Source: a virus. Taken from it: 42,358 nt of DNA. Location: IMG/VR virus record IMGVR_UViG_3300037202_000059, positions 1 through 42,358 of that record; one strand, written 5' to 3'. A program made the position numbers and the translations under genes. Of the stretch, positions 29,898 through 37,220 are shown one piece after another (the stretch's first letter is position 1; each line of letters starts with the position of its first letter). The notes beneath the pieces are model-generated. The model was not told the origin of the DNA. It saw only the letters and a program-made list of their open reading frames with translations, and ran no database searches.

Positions 29898-30843
29898 ATT
29901 CCAACTCGTCACCGAAGCCGATGTTGTCCTGTCGAACTGTGGCCGGTTCGTCCCTCCCGTGGGGTCGGTGGTCTACATCCCGCACGCGTTCTTACTTCAG
30001 GCCGTCTTGGGTGTCGGGGCGAACAACGTCTTCTACATAGAGGTCACCGGGGATACCACGTGGTGCTGGCGCTCAATCTCGATAGCCCTGTCGGGGAATG
30101 CTCCAGCGGTCTACGCTCAGGTGCTCAAGCCGGATGGGCACTTCCTGTTCAACGGGCTGATGGATCTCACACAGGTGGCCGGGTTCGGCTCGAATCGGTT
30201 CCTGTTGACTCGGGAACTCGAAGTTCCTCCGGGGTCCAAGATCCAACTGACGCTTGACGATCACTACCCCGCTGCTGCTGCGGTACAGCCGGTTTCTTTC
30301 CTTGCCGAAGGCGCGTACGCCTACTACCTGAAGAACGGCCGGCGGTCGTCCGTTCAACAGGAAGCCTCGCAAATGGAGCGCATCACCGGGACGGTGAACC
30401 AGAACCTCATGGCTCCGTGCTGGATGTCGGGGAACGGACCTAAGACTCCTCACGGTTTCAGGGATGAACAGTTCACTTATGGCAACGGTGTTTCCAACGT
30501 GGCCACGGTGACACTGGGCGGCAACCTGGCGGCCAAGTGCTCCATCCAAATCGACAACAGCGAAGACTTTGAAGTACGGCGCTTTTTGTTCGATGTGACG
30601 AAGGACGCCGGGGTCACCGGGGGCACGTTTACCGGGCGGATTAGGAATGGCTCAGGCTACGCGTTCACGGATGATTACATCGACCTTCCGCGTTATCTGG
30701 GGTCTTCGTACTGGGCGAAAGACTGGCACCTGAAGCGCGGCGATCAGATTCTCTTTGACCTTGTACTTGTGGACGGGGCCGGGGCGGGGAATATGTCGAT
30801 TGAGGTTTTTGCCGAAGGCGTGAAGCGTCGGAGGGCCGCATGA
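29884..30843 (+). CDS. Beta-sandwich virion protein, possible double jelly roll
   Basis: This 319-residue protein starts at MDAGKFQLV. The sequence has two similar strand-rich halves of about 150 residues. Each starts with a strand ending near an acidic/aromatic pair (I-E-V-T-G-D-T-T-W and I-Q-I-D-N-S-E-D-F), has a mid L-x-x-G-S/G-x-x segment, and ends in F-L-A-E-G-A-Y or V-F-A-E-G-V-K-R-R-R. There is no membrane helix and little helix. Two tandem jelly rolls are suggested, as in capsid, penton or spike proteins of tailless phages. It is coupled to a small zinc protein gene. Confidence 0.5.
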   Translation: MDAGKFQLVTEADVVLSNCGRFVPPVGSVVYIPHAFLLQAVLGVGANNVFYIEVTGDTTWCWRSISIALSGNAPAVYAQVLKPDGHFLFNGLMDLTQVAGFGSNRFLLTRELEVPPGSKIQLTLDDHYPAAAAVQPVSFLAEGAYAYYLKNGRRSSVQQEASQMERITGTVNQNLMAPCWMSGNGPKTPHGFRDEQFTYGNGVSNVATVTLGGNLAAKCSIQIDNSEDFEVRRFLFDVTKDAGVTGGTFTGRIRNGSGYAFTDDYIDLPRYLGSSYWAKDWHLKRGDQILFDLVLVDGAGAGNMSIEVFAEGVKRRRAA

Positions 30844-30962
30844 AACGGCGCGTCTATTACTTTATCTGCCGCCTGTGCGCGCGCCGTCTGCCCGAGGTGA
30901 CGTGGTGGAACGTCTGTAAGCGATTGTGCGACGACTGCTATCACCCCGAGGTGCAAGCGTGA
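30840..30962 (+). CDS. 40-residue zinc-ribbon protein
   Basis: It starts at ATG overlapping the previous stop by 4 bases. It has two cysteine pairs, C-R-L-C near residue 10 and C-D-D-C near 30 (plus one extra Cys), in a basic aromatic background. It ends overlapping the GTG of the next gene. It is a minimal zinc ribbon within the structural block; its role is unknown. Confidence 0.6.
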   Translation: MKRRVYYFICRLCARRLPEVTWWNVCKRLCDDCYHPEVQA

Positions 30963-31537
30963 GTTACGTACTTCCGGACTTCCGGATCAAGTTACGGGAC
31001 TGCTACGATAACGATCTGATGGATTCGATGGTGGCGGCCGTCGAATGCGGCTTCCCGCAGAACCCCCTGAACTTCCTGGGGCAATTGTTGACGGGGCCTC
31101 CAGTGCCTCTCGATGGGCCGGATGAAGGGATCTACTGTCCGCGTGGGGGAATCATTCAGGCATTCATTAAGGGTGGCGCATCGTTGCCTGGGCCTAACGG
31201 GTGTCCACCAATCGGCGGTAATTTACTGAGCATTTCGCTGTACGGAGTGAAGCGGTACGCGGAATGTGAACAGGGGTTTGCGGGCCACTTTCAATCGAGC
31301 CAAGGGGCGGGGAAAATCGTGGGCTACCGCCCGCAGTTCGCCTACCCTACGTCTCGTGGGTGCCGGGATGAGGACTTCGTGTACTACTTTGACGGGTCCA
31401 ACGTCCCATTGCTGGCTAACGGGCTCGCGGCTGGGGTCGAGATCGACTACATCCCTCTGCCGTTGGATCAGGATGCGCCGTTCTACTGGCGCGGGTGGAA
31501 AGTCGGATTGTTTATTACTTCGAGGCCCGTACAATGA
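30959..31537 (+). CDS. Beta-rich structural-type protein
   Basis: This 192-residue protein has a GTG start coupled to the previous stop. It is strand-rich with no membrane helix and several cysteines (A-V-E-C-G-F, I-Y-C-P-R-G-G, G-C-P-P-I-G-G, R-G-C-R-D-E-D). It ends G-W-K-V-G-L-F-I-T-S. Its size and pattern resemble the single-domain products at 33170 and 33694. A minor capsid or spike component is inferred from position. Confidence 0.48.
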   Translation: MSYVLPDFRIKLRDCYDNDLMDSMVAAVECGFPQNPLNFLGQLLTGPPVPLDGPDEGIYCPRGGIIQAFIKGGASLPGPNGCPPIGGNLLSISLYGVKRYAECEQGFAGHFQSSQGAGKIVGYRPQFAYPTSRGCRDEDFVYYFDGSNVPLLANGLAAGVEIDYIPLPLDQDAPFYWRGWKVGLFITSRPVQ

Positions 31538-32229
31538 GCCTACCTCTGGTCAGTTGCATCATGCCCACGAAGAACAGGCGCGAATTTGTGCCGAAGGCGA
31601 TTGAGTACTTCTTGCGGCAGACGTACCCGAACAAAGAGTTAGTGATTGGCGCGGAGGTTTTTGACCCGTCTCCCTGGATTCGGCTTAACGGTGTGCGAGC
31701 ATTTGTGTGCCGTGACGGGCTGACGCTCGGGGCCAAGCGCAACTGGTGCGTGGAGCATTCGCAGGGCGATCTGATCGCACATTGGGATGATGACGACCGG
31801 TACGGGCCGACCCGGCTTGCGCACCAAGTTGAATTGATGCAGACTTGTCATGCTGAGGTGTGCGGCGTTGGCGCGCCTTTGTTTTACGACCTTGCTGCGG
31901 GGAAGGCGTTCCGGTACACATACCCCGGACCGGGAGCGTACATCTACAGCGCAACGCTGATGTACACGCGCGATTACTGGGCAAGATCTCCGTTTCCGGA
32001 TGTCCAGGTGGGCGCGTCTACTCCGTTCGTGTGCGGGCCGGGACGGTTGGATAAATCGGCGGGTGATTTTGGGGATTGGTACGTGGGTATCGCGCATTCC
32101 TCCAATAATTCACCCAAGCGGTTTGAGGCGAGCGAATTCACTCAATGGCATGGCGACATCGAAGGGCGCCTCGGTGCCGACTGGCCTTTCTACCAGGGCT
32201 TGCGTGAGCGCATGGGGGTAGCGGCGTGA
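31534..32229 (+). CDS. Family 2 glycosyltransferase
   Basis: This 231-residue protein overlaps the previous gene by 4 bases and starts MSLPLVSCIMPTKNR, the standard GT2 opening strand. The nucleotide-sugar/metal site is W-D-D-D-D-R-Y at residues 84-90. G-A-K-R-N at 66-70 precedes it, as in other GT-A enzymes. No membrane helix follows, so it is soluble. Lying inside an overlapping run of virion-type genes, it may glycosylate a capsid or spike protein, or alter host surface sugars. Confidence 0.85.
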   Translation: MSLPLVSCIMPTKNRREFVPKAIEYFLRQTYPNKELVIGAEVFDPSPWIRLNGVRAFVCRDGLTLGAKRNWCVEHSQGDLIAHWDDDDRYGPTRLAHQVELMQTCHAEVCGVGAPLFYDLAAGKAFRYTYPGPGAYIYSATLMYTRDYWARSPFPDVQVGASTPFVCGPGRLDKSAGDFGDWYVGIAHSSNNSPKRFEASEFTQWHGDIEGRLGADWPFYQGLRERMGVAA

Positions 32230-33173
32230 ACGGTCTGATTGAGCGTCATCACGATTACGTCCTCGGGCCGAACCAGGACCCTCGGCTTGCCTCGGTCGCC
32301 GCCGGGGCGGCGTTCTCGCTCTCCTTGTACATCGATACCGATGCCCCCTTCGCTCTGAGATCAAGGGCCATGCGGGTGAGTTATACCACCGTCCCATCTC
32401 CCCGCGTGCAGGCGTATTTGAATTCCCTTCTGCTTCGTTGGGCCGGGCCGGATCGCAATTTCTTCTCTCAAAATCTCGTGAGGCAATCGCTGTTGGCTCC
32501 GTACTTTGGCCAACTGGGGAACCCGATACCCGTTTATCCCCAGGTGGTCTACCCGAGAGGTGCGGAGATCCGGGTCGACATCCTGAACGATGGGACGAAC
32601 CCCCTTACCAATTTGACTCTGTATTTCCGGGGGGTCAAACTGTTCGCGCCTGGCGCGGTGAAGTCGTACATGTACCCGGACAATGTGGGCCTGTTGCCCT
32701 TCATCTACCCCCAAGGGCGGCGGAACGATGCGGACGGCAGTGTTTTGGTACGGGACGTACAGGTGATCCAGGGGCCACTACGCCAAACGTTCCAGTGCAA
32801 GCCCGATGCGGACTTTGTATTAAGGGCAGGGCAGGCGGGGTTGCCGTTCTCCACCACGCCGGTAAACGAGGTCTTCATTCGGCTATTGGATGAAGACGAG
32901 AAGCCGTACTCGAACGATGCGGTTCACATGGACGTGCTCTTCGGCAACTCGGCCATGCCTGCCATGTTCTACCCGTACGGGGCGGCGGGTTTCACCAACG
33001 TGCAACCAATCGGCGCGGGGCCGAACTCTCCGGGCTTGGTTTACCCTGAGATTTACGTCCCCAAAAATCACCTGATGTACATGGACGTGTCGCGCGATGA
33101 TTCGGCGTATGGGGGCGCGGTGCCGATCAACTTGCCTGTTCAATTCATCGGAATGAAGGTGTTCCAGAAATGA
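32226..33173 (+). CDS. Probable double jelly-roll virion protein
   Basis: This 315-residue protein has a GTG start coupled by a 4-base overlap. The two halves line up. The first has D-A-P-F-A-L-R..., V-V-Y-P-R-G-A-E-I-R-V-D-I-L-N-D and ends L-Y-F-R-G-V-K-L-F. The second has D-A-D-F-V-L-R..., E-I-Y-V-P-K-N-H-L-M-Y-M-D-V-S-R and ends V-Q-F-I-G-M-K-V-F. This internal duplication of a strand-rich domain ending in G-x-K-x-F is what a tandem jelly roll would show. There are no membrane helices. A vertex, spike or capsid protein is likely. Confidence 0.55.
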   Translation: MNGLIERHHDYVLGPNQDPRLASVAAGAAFSLSLYIDTDAPFALRSRAMRVSYTTVPSPRVQAYLNSLLLRWAGPDRNFFSQNLVRQSLLAPYFGQLGNPIPVYPQVVYPRGAEIRVDILNDGTNPLTNLTLYFRGVKLFAPGAVKSYMYPDNVGLLPFIYPQGRRNDADGSVLVRDVQVIQGPLRQTFQCKPDADFVLRAGQAGLPFSTTPVNEVFIRLLDEDEKPYSNDAVHMDVLFGNSAMPAMFYPYGAAGFTNVQPIGAGPNSPGLVYPEIYVPKNHLMYMDVSRDDSAYGGAVPINLPVQFIGMKVFQK

Positions 33174-33697
33174 TCCGACTTCCCATTTCGCCTCTTTCGT
33201 TGGACTGCCTGACGCGTGATTACTGGGGCGCATTCGACCCTTGCGCGATCGCGCAGCTTGCGCCGCTGGCTGAGAACACCTGCTATCAGCCGAAATTCTA
33301 CAAGGCTCCCGAGACATCGGATGAAGTCTTGGCGGCCAACGGGTACGCGTCCTACGGCCTGAAGATTACGCCGGGGTCGATCATCTACGCAATCTATCTG
33401 CCTCCGGCACCTCTGGCCTCCCCTTTGCCTCCGCAGTTCAATGTCCAGATCACGGACCAAAGTCTCAAGATGCCGTGGTATGACCAGCCGGTACCCAGCT
33501 ACTTCATAGGGAATTGCAAACCCACGTACCTGTCCAGCTCGCAGGACATCATAGGCTCGGCGCCGACTTTCCTGGTCGCGCCGTACCCCGTGGTGGGCAA
33601 CGGGCTTTTCCTTGTCGAGATTTGGGAAACCTCGGGCGCAGAGCAGCGCATCGAGCTCGTGTTTGGGGTGTTGGAACCTGTGGAGGGCTGCTCATGA
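33170..33697 (+). CDS. Single-domain beta-rich structural-type protein
   Basis: This 175-residue protein has an ATG overlapping the previous stop by 4 bases. It is strand-rich with Pro-rich loops (L-P-P-A-P-L-A-S-P-L-P-P-Q-F-N-V-Q-I-T-D) and ends Q-R-I-E-L-V-F-G-V-L-E. No helix or membrane segment is seen. It is likely a partner of the 315-residue protein. Confidence 0.5.
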   Translation: MIRLPISPLSLDCLTRDYWGAFDPCAIAQLAPLAENTCYQPKFYKAPETSDEVLAANGYASYGLKITPGSIIYAIYLPPAPLASPLPPQFNVQITDQSLKMPWYDQPVPSYFIGNCKPTYLSSSQDIIGSAPTFLVAPYPVVGNGLFLVEIWETSGAEQRIELVFGVLEPVEGCS

Positions 33698-34245
33698 TGA
33701 AGACTCGCGTCAACGGCGGGCCGGTGCTCCAAGGTCCCGCGGCGATCCACGCGGCGCAAGCTCTGCGGGAACAGATCGCGGCGGATACTCAGTGGCCCTA
33801 CCCCTGGTCGTATCCGCCTCCTGGCGCTACTCGGGTTACGGCCGGGGCCGATGCTTCCGGCTCGCTTCTGGTCCCGGCGGCCGCTACTCCCACCGAAGGG
33901 TTGTTCTACAAGGTCTCCGACGGCTTCCAATTCGCCTTGACAGAGTTGGTAGTCGAATACCTGAACGATGGCGCGGCCGGCAACTGGAAGCCGGGGGCCG
34001 CTACGTGGTCACTCACCCGCAATCAGCCGGTGGGCGTCTTCACGTTCCAGGGATCTCCCGTGCAGGGATTGACGAATGTGGATGTGGGCCTCGGCACACT
34101 TCAGATTCCGTGGCCGCTTGAATGCGCCGAACTCTTCCAGCCGAACGATGAACTGCGGGTGGTCTTCACCAACGACTCAATCGGCGTGGGTGATCCGAAC
34201 TACTTCAAGGCCATCCTGTTGGGCTGGAAGTGGCCGGTAGCGTAG
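33694..34245 (+). CDS. Single-domain beta-rich structural-type protein
   Basis: This 183-residue protein starts at MMKTRVNGG with a 4-base overlap. The first 55 residues are Pro/Ala-rich. The rest is a strand-rich domain (L-T-E-L-V-V-E-Y-L-N-D-G, E-L-R-V-V-F-T-N-D-S) that ends I-L-L-G-W-K-W, similar to the G-x-K-x endings of the beta-sandwich neighbours. It is the last gene of the coupled structural run; a new promoter follows 36 bp later. Confidence 0.5.
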   Translation: MMKTRVNGGPVLQGPAAIHAAQALREQIAADTQWPYPWSYPPPGATRVTAGADASGSLLVPAAATPTEGLFYKVSDGFQFALTELVVEYLNDGAAGNWKPGAATWSLTRNQPVGVFTFQGSPVQGLTNVDVGLGTLQIPWPLECAELFQPNDELRVVFTNDSIGVGDPNYFKAILLGWKWPVA

Positions 34246-34278
34246 TACCTCTGTGACTTTTCTCTCCCTCTGAAGTGG

Positions 34279-34287
34279 TGGTATGCT
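34279..34287 (+). promoter_or_regulatory. Extended -10 promoter with start codon 6 nt downstream
   Basis: TGG followed by TATGCT (34282-34287), then CTTGGC, then ATG at 34294. There is no good -35. It is one of several compact promoters in this genome with a start codon 6-7 nt beyond the -10. Confidence 0.5.
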
Positions 34288-34293
34288 CTTGGC

Positions 34294-34554
34294 ATGTCAC
34301 CCGAAGATCACCCTGCCATTCTCGAAATGCCCTACCACAAGTTTAAGCCGTCCGAATTCCCCGGTGGAGAAGGACGGTGCGACTTCTGCGGTGGGGGAGA
34401 AGGGGCAGAGGTCCATCAGAAGCCGGTAGACCAGATGGCACGGATTGCCGATGCGCTGGAAGGGATACTTGAGGTCCTGACGCAACGGAACGATTGGGAA
34501 GCGGACGACCGCCTTGTTATCGCCATCAATGAGCGCGTGAGGGACGGGCAATGA
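34294..34554 (+). CDS. Small zinc-knuckle/helical protein
   Basis: This 86-residue protein, MSPEDHPAIL, is predicted to be read from a leaderless message. C-D-F-C near residue 29 with a following histidine could bind zinc. The C-terminal half is helical (M-A-R-I-A-D-A-L-E-G-I-L-E-V-L). Function is unknown. Confidence 0.62.
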   Translation: MSPEDHPAILEMPYHKFKPSEFPGGEGRCDFCGGGEGAEVHQKPVDQMARIADALEGILEVLTQRNDWEADDRLVIAINERVRDGQ

Positions 34555-35021
34555 CGCAGAACGATTACGCCACCTTCATCTACTACTTCGGCGCACGGGA
34601 GAAGTCGAAAGCGGAAGTAGCAGAGTTGATCTCGGACACGCTCCGGACGTTGCGTGACGCGGAGTGGGCCTGGCCGGAAGGGGCGCGGTTGCCTATTGCT
34701 GGTGCCGTCCTCGCTTTCGAGACGATGTATCCCGACCGTGCGGCCGGTTGGCGGCGGGAATTCCCATCGCTCTACGCTCGCGTCATGCCAGCGATGGAGA
34801 ACAACCCGGACGATCCGCAATGGATCGAATTTCACATTGCACAGTGGTACCTGTTGCGGCGGGAGTCTTCGTTGGATTCCATCTTGGACCTGATTGCGGA
34901 CTTCACGCATTCTTTTGCGATGCGTCAGAAGATCGAGACGGCCATTGGGCAATCGATCCCTTTGCGTAAAGCTTTCCAGGCGGCCAAGCGGGCGCGGGAA
35001 GCCTCGATGCTCATTCAGTAG
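34551..35021 (+). CDS. Helical protein of unknown function
   Basis: This 156-residue protein overlaps the previous gene by 4 bases. It is all-alpha and rich in aromatic residues (F-I-Y-Y-F-G-A-R-E-K-S, W-I-E-F-H-I-A-Q-W-Y-L-L-R-R). No known motif is seen. The clean codon structure and coupling make it a confident gene. Confidence 0.68.
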   Translation: MTQNDYATFIYYFGAREKSKAEVAELISDTLRTLRDAEWAWPEGARLPIAGAVLAFETMYPDRAAGWRREFPSLYARVMPAMENNPDDPQWIEFHIAQWYLLRRESSLDSILDLIADFTHSFAMRQKIETAIGQSIPLRKAFQAAKRAREASMLIQ

Positions 35022-35031
35022 GAGGTTTCAA

Positions 35032-35259
35032 ATGGAAGGTATAGACATCGATTCTATCGTCCGCAAAGCGGTTGCGGAGTATCGGCGGCAAGAGCGGGAG
35101 CACGTTGAAGCGACGGCCGCTCAATCCATCAACGAGAAACAGCGGGAACTCGAATGCCGCTTTGGCGAGTTGGCATGCCGCCTTGGCGAGGTGGCGCGGC
35201 GGGTCTTTGCGATTGAAGACGTCATGCAACACCACGGGAGATCGAATGCCGAACGCTGA
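35032..35259 (+). CDS. Coiled-coil protein
   Basis: This 75-residue protein starts behind AGGAGG. It is almost entirely one charged helix with heptad-like spacing (I-D-S-I-V-R-K-A-V-A-E-Y, L-E-C-R-F-G-E-L-A-C-R-L-G-E-V). It probably oligomerises. It overlaps the next gene by 14 bases. Confidence 0.62.
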   Translation: MEGIDIDSIVRKAVAEYRRQEREHVEATAAQSINEKQRELECRFGELACRLGEVARRVFAIEDVMQHHGRSNAER

Positions 35260-35377
35260 CGACGTGCTGTACTCGGCTGGCAACCCTCACGTGCCCTATG
35301 CCGCGATACCACCAAGTCCGTTCTTTGGAAGACGAACAACGGAGAGCAGACCGGGGCCTATCCAAAGACAGTCTTGA
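35246..35377 (+). CDS. Truncated tandem copy of the next gene
   Basis: This 43-residue product, MPNADDVLYSAGNPHVPYAA..., matches the first 22 or so residues of the gene at 35443 (MANAEKVLYTAGNPHVPYAA). It then diverges into a basic tail lacking the helix and membrane segment. It looks like a partial tandem duplication that may still be translated. Confidence 0.55.
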   Translation: MPNADDVLYSAGNPHVPYAAIPPSPFFGRRTTESRPGPIQRQS

Positions 35378-35442
35378 AGCTGGGGACATCGTCAGGCATC
35401 ATTTCAACCATGAGAACGATTAAAGACAATTCGGGAGATCAA

Positions 35443-35703
35443 ATGGCGAACGCTGAGAAGGTTCTGTACACGGCTGGCAATCCGCACGTGCCGTACGCCG
35501 CGATACCGGCGGAATCGGTCTACATGGAGTTGGACCGGGAAAACTCTCGGCTGATCTACGCCAGAGCGGAACTGCAGGGCGAGTTGAACGAAGCGCGGGA
35601 AGCGTTGAAGGCGGCAAGGTTCCGTGTGCTCTGTCTCGGCGTGGTAGTTGGACTCTACACGGCCGGCGGGCTCATCACGATTGCGGTCCTGCTTTTGCGT
35701 TGA
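35443..35703 (+). CDS. Tail-anchored coiled-coil membrane protein
   Basis: This 86-residue protein has its ATG preceded by CGGGAG. The N-terminal 22 residues are shared with the truncated copy just upstream. A coiled coil (L-D-R-E-N-S-R-L-I-Y-A-R-A-E-L-Q) is followed by one C-terminal membrane helix (V-V-V-G-L-Y-T-A-G-G-L-I-T-I-A-V-L-L-L). Orientation and function are unknown; a spanin-like or virion membrane role is possible. Confidence 0.62.
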   Translation: MANAEKVLYTAGNPHVPYAAIPAESVYMELDRENSRLIYARAELQGELNEAREALKAARFRVLCLGVVVGLYTAGGLITIAVLLLR

Positions 35704-35936
35704 AATCGTGCCACCTTCCCGCCGTGTATCGCGCGTTTCCGACGTGCTCTGAAGCCTCACATTAAAAGTAGACATAACGTCCGCTATCGGCAACAGACCC
35801 TCTTTTGTGGGGTATTCCGGCACTTTGGCGGGCCTCTGGAATCCGCCACGCAACGCGGTGGTACCGGGGCCTCTCAGGAGCGTCCACGAAACCCTGAAGC
35901 GCGGGCGAATCGGCCTGTACGGTTTCCCAGGTATGG
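35704..35936. other. Intergenic stretch without a convincing gene
   Basis: This 233-bp gap separates the coiled-coil gene from the small membrane protein at 35937. A plus-strand frame from 35807 (N-terminus V-G-Y-S-G-T-L-A-G-L) stays open to 36016 but loses plausible protein character where it overlaps the next gene. A TACAAT -10-like box at 35940-35945 lies just beyond the end of the gap. Confidence 0.4.
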
Positions 35937-36029
35937 GTGTACAATTCGGGTGTGGTCATCATTGCAACCGTGCTCATCGGACTCATTGGCGCACTGATTC
36001 TGTTGCTGCTGTTTGAAGGGTGGGAGTGA
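35937..36029 (+). CDS. 25-30 residue single-TM protein
   Basis: The product is one hydrophobic helix (V-V-I-I-A-T-V-L-I-G-L-I-G-A-L-I-L-L-L-L) with an acidic end F-E-G-W-E. The start is GTG 35937 or GTG 35952. The latter sits 6 nt after a TACAAT box, matching the compact-promoter pattern. The stop overlaps the next ATG by one base. Confidence 0.55.
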   Translation: MYNSGVVIIATVLIGLIGALILLLLFEGWE

Positions 36030-36232
36030 TGTACCGTCTCCGTGGCATGAATCCTCAGGTGCCCATTGCTACGGGCCGGGTGCCTTGTCCGAATCCTCCC
36101 CGTGGTGGCTGGAGAGTCGGCCCGTACCGGCGTGGCACGGGTTGGGCTATGCGATGGGCCGATCTCACCACGAGCACGCGTACCTATCGCACGAGAGCGG
36201 GCTGTCTGCGCGTCTGCCGGGGGAAGCACTGA
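36029..36232 (+). CDS. Arg-rich protein sharing the MYRLRGM start
   Basis: This 67-residue protein begins M-Y-R-L-R-G-M, encoded by almost the same 20 bases as the gene at 36232. The remainder is Arg/Pro/Gly-rich (C-P-N-P-P-R-G-G-W-R-V) with no membrane helix. It may be a decayed copy that lost its C-terminal helix, or a short basic virion protein. It is coupled on both sides. Confidence 0.45.
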   Translation: MYRLRGMNPQVPIATGRVPCPNPPRGGWRVGPYRRGTGWAMRWADLTTSTRTYRTRAGCLRVCRGKH

Positions 36233-36786
36233 TGTACCGTCTTCGTGGCATGGGTTCCACCTCTCTGGCGCAAGCGATCTTCCGCCAAGAGGGCACCATC
36301 GACAGCTCGGGGAACTGGGTAGCGTCTTCCTTGGGGTACCGGCTGAACAACCCCGGCAATCTGAACTATGCGGGCCAGCCGGGGGCTTCACCATCAGGGC
36401 AGGGGAACGGGTCGGAAGCGCAATTTGCCACGATGGATCAGGGGATCGCGGCGACGAATGCGCAGCTTGCAAAGGATGCGGGCCGGGGCCTGACAATCTC
36501 TCAGGAGTTTACGAAATGGGCGACGGGGAACAATGCGGCCTACATCGCGGATGTCTCGGCATGGACGGGGTACGACCCTTCGACGCCAATCTCCACGGTA
36601 CTGGCCGGGGGCGATCCGACCGTTTCCCCGGCTCCAGTGGATGATTCCGGCTCAATCCCGCTCGATACGGGCACTGTGAGCGATTCTTGGGACCTGTCTG
36701 ATACTTCCGGGTCAGGATTGAGTACAGGGGTCCTGGTGGCCTTGGGATTAGCAGCAGTGGTGGGATTATGGGCGATTGCGTCATGA
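36232..36786 (+). CDS. Tail-anchored peptidoglycan hydrolase (lysozyme/transglycosylase-like)
   Basis: This 184-residue protein starts at MYRLRGMGS. Residues about 12-125 match virion-associated muralytic domains: I-F-R-Q-E-G with Glu20 as likely catalytic acid, then L-N-N-P-G-N-L at 38-44, then a G-x-A-x-F/Q-F-A-T-M-D-Q-G-I-A-A segment and L-T-I-S-Q-E-F-T-K-W-A. An acidic Ser/Asp linker leads to a C-terminal membrane helix (V-L-V-A-L-G-L-A-A-V-V-G-L-W-A-I-A). A membrane-tethered hydrolase is unusual for tailed phages but suits an entry enzyme on a virion membrane. Its 3' end is duplicated about 595 bp downstream. Confidence 0.75.
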   Translation: MYRLRGMGSTSLAQAIFRQEGTIDSSGNWVASSLGYRLNNPGNLNYAGQPGASPSGQGNGSEAQFATMDQGIAATNAQLAKDAGRGLTISQEFTKWATGNNAAYIADVSAWTGYDPSTPISTVLAGGDPTVSPAPVDDSGSIPLDTGTVSDSWDLSDTSGSGLSTGVLVALGLAAVVGLWAIAS

Positions 36787-37064
36787 TGGCTTCGATTTTC
36801 GTTGTGGTCACCATCGCTTGCTCTTTTGCCTTCTACTTCCTGGGCCGGTCGCATTCCGAGGAAACAAGCTATCAGCGGGGCTTTGATGACGGTTTCGCTG
36901 TGAAATATCCGGATCTCAGTCGGCCATGCGGTGACAGACTAAACCCGCATCAGTTCGGCAAGTGGCGCGAGTGGGGTTCCGTCGGCTGGGACTTGATTAT
37001 GGTCAAGAATTGCACGCGGTGCGGTGACATATGCAAGAAGACAGAAACTCTCAAATATCATTGA
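36783..37064 (+). CDS. N-anchored membrane protein with cysteine cluster
   Basis: This 93-residue protein starts MMASIFVVV, coupled to the hydrolase stop. One membrane helix (I-F-V-V-V-T-I-A-C-S-F-A-F-Y-F-L) is followed by a charged tail. The end has C-T-R-C-G-D-I-C-K-K, a likely zinc knuckle. The protein is topologically simple; its role could be a lysis partner or a virion membrane protein. Confidence 0.6.
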   Translation: MMASIFVVVTIACSFAFYFLGRSHSEETSYQRGFDDGFAVKYPDLSRPCGDRLNPHQFGKWREWGSVGWDLIMVKNCTRCGDICKKTETLKYH

Positions 37065-37220
37065 GTTTGCCCATAAAATGCCAAATCCCAGGCGAGGTTC
37101 CAGGGTCAAGCGCGGTTGACACCCCCTCAGCACTTTTAGGCTTACCTCTGACATTTTGGGAATTCTTGGGGAACTTGGACCCTGTGATCGTGCGGTTGCG
37201 GCAGGGATGGAGGCTGAAAC
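37065..37220. other. Gap before the broken gene copy
   Basis: A frame from 37031 to 37231 is open (C-terminus V-I-V-R-L-R-Q-G-W-R-L-K-R-E-L) but overlaps the previous gene by 34 bases and lacks a ribosome site. I do not call it. No hairpin or promoter stands out. Confidence 0.35.

Noticed and set aside
35762-36496. Minus-strand open frame of 244 codons
   Set aside because: It is Pro/Arg/Ser/His-rich, lies opposite three coupled plus-strand genes and has no start signals.
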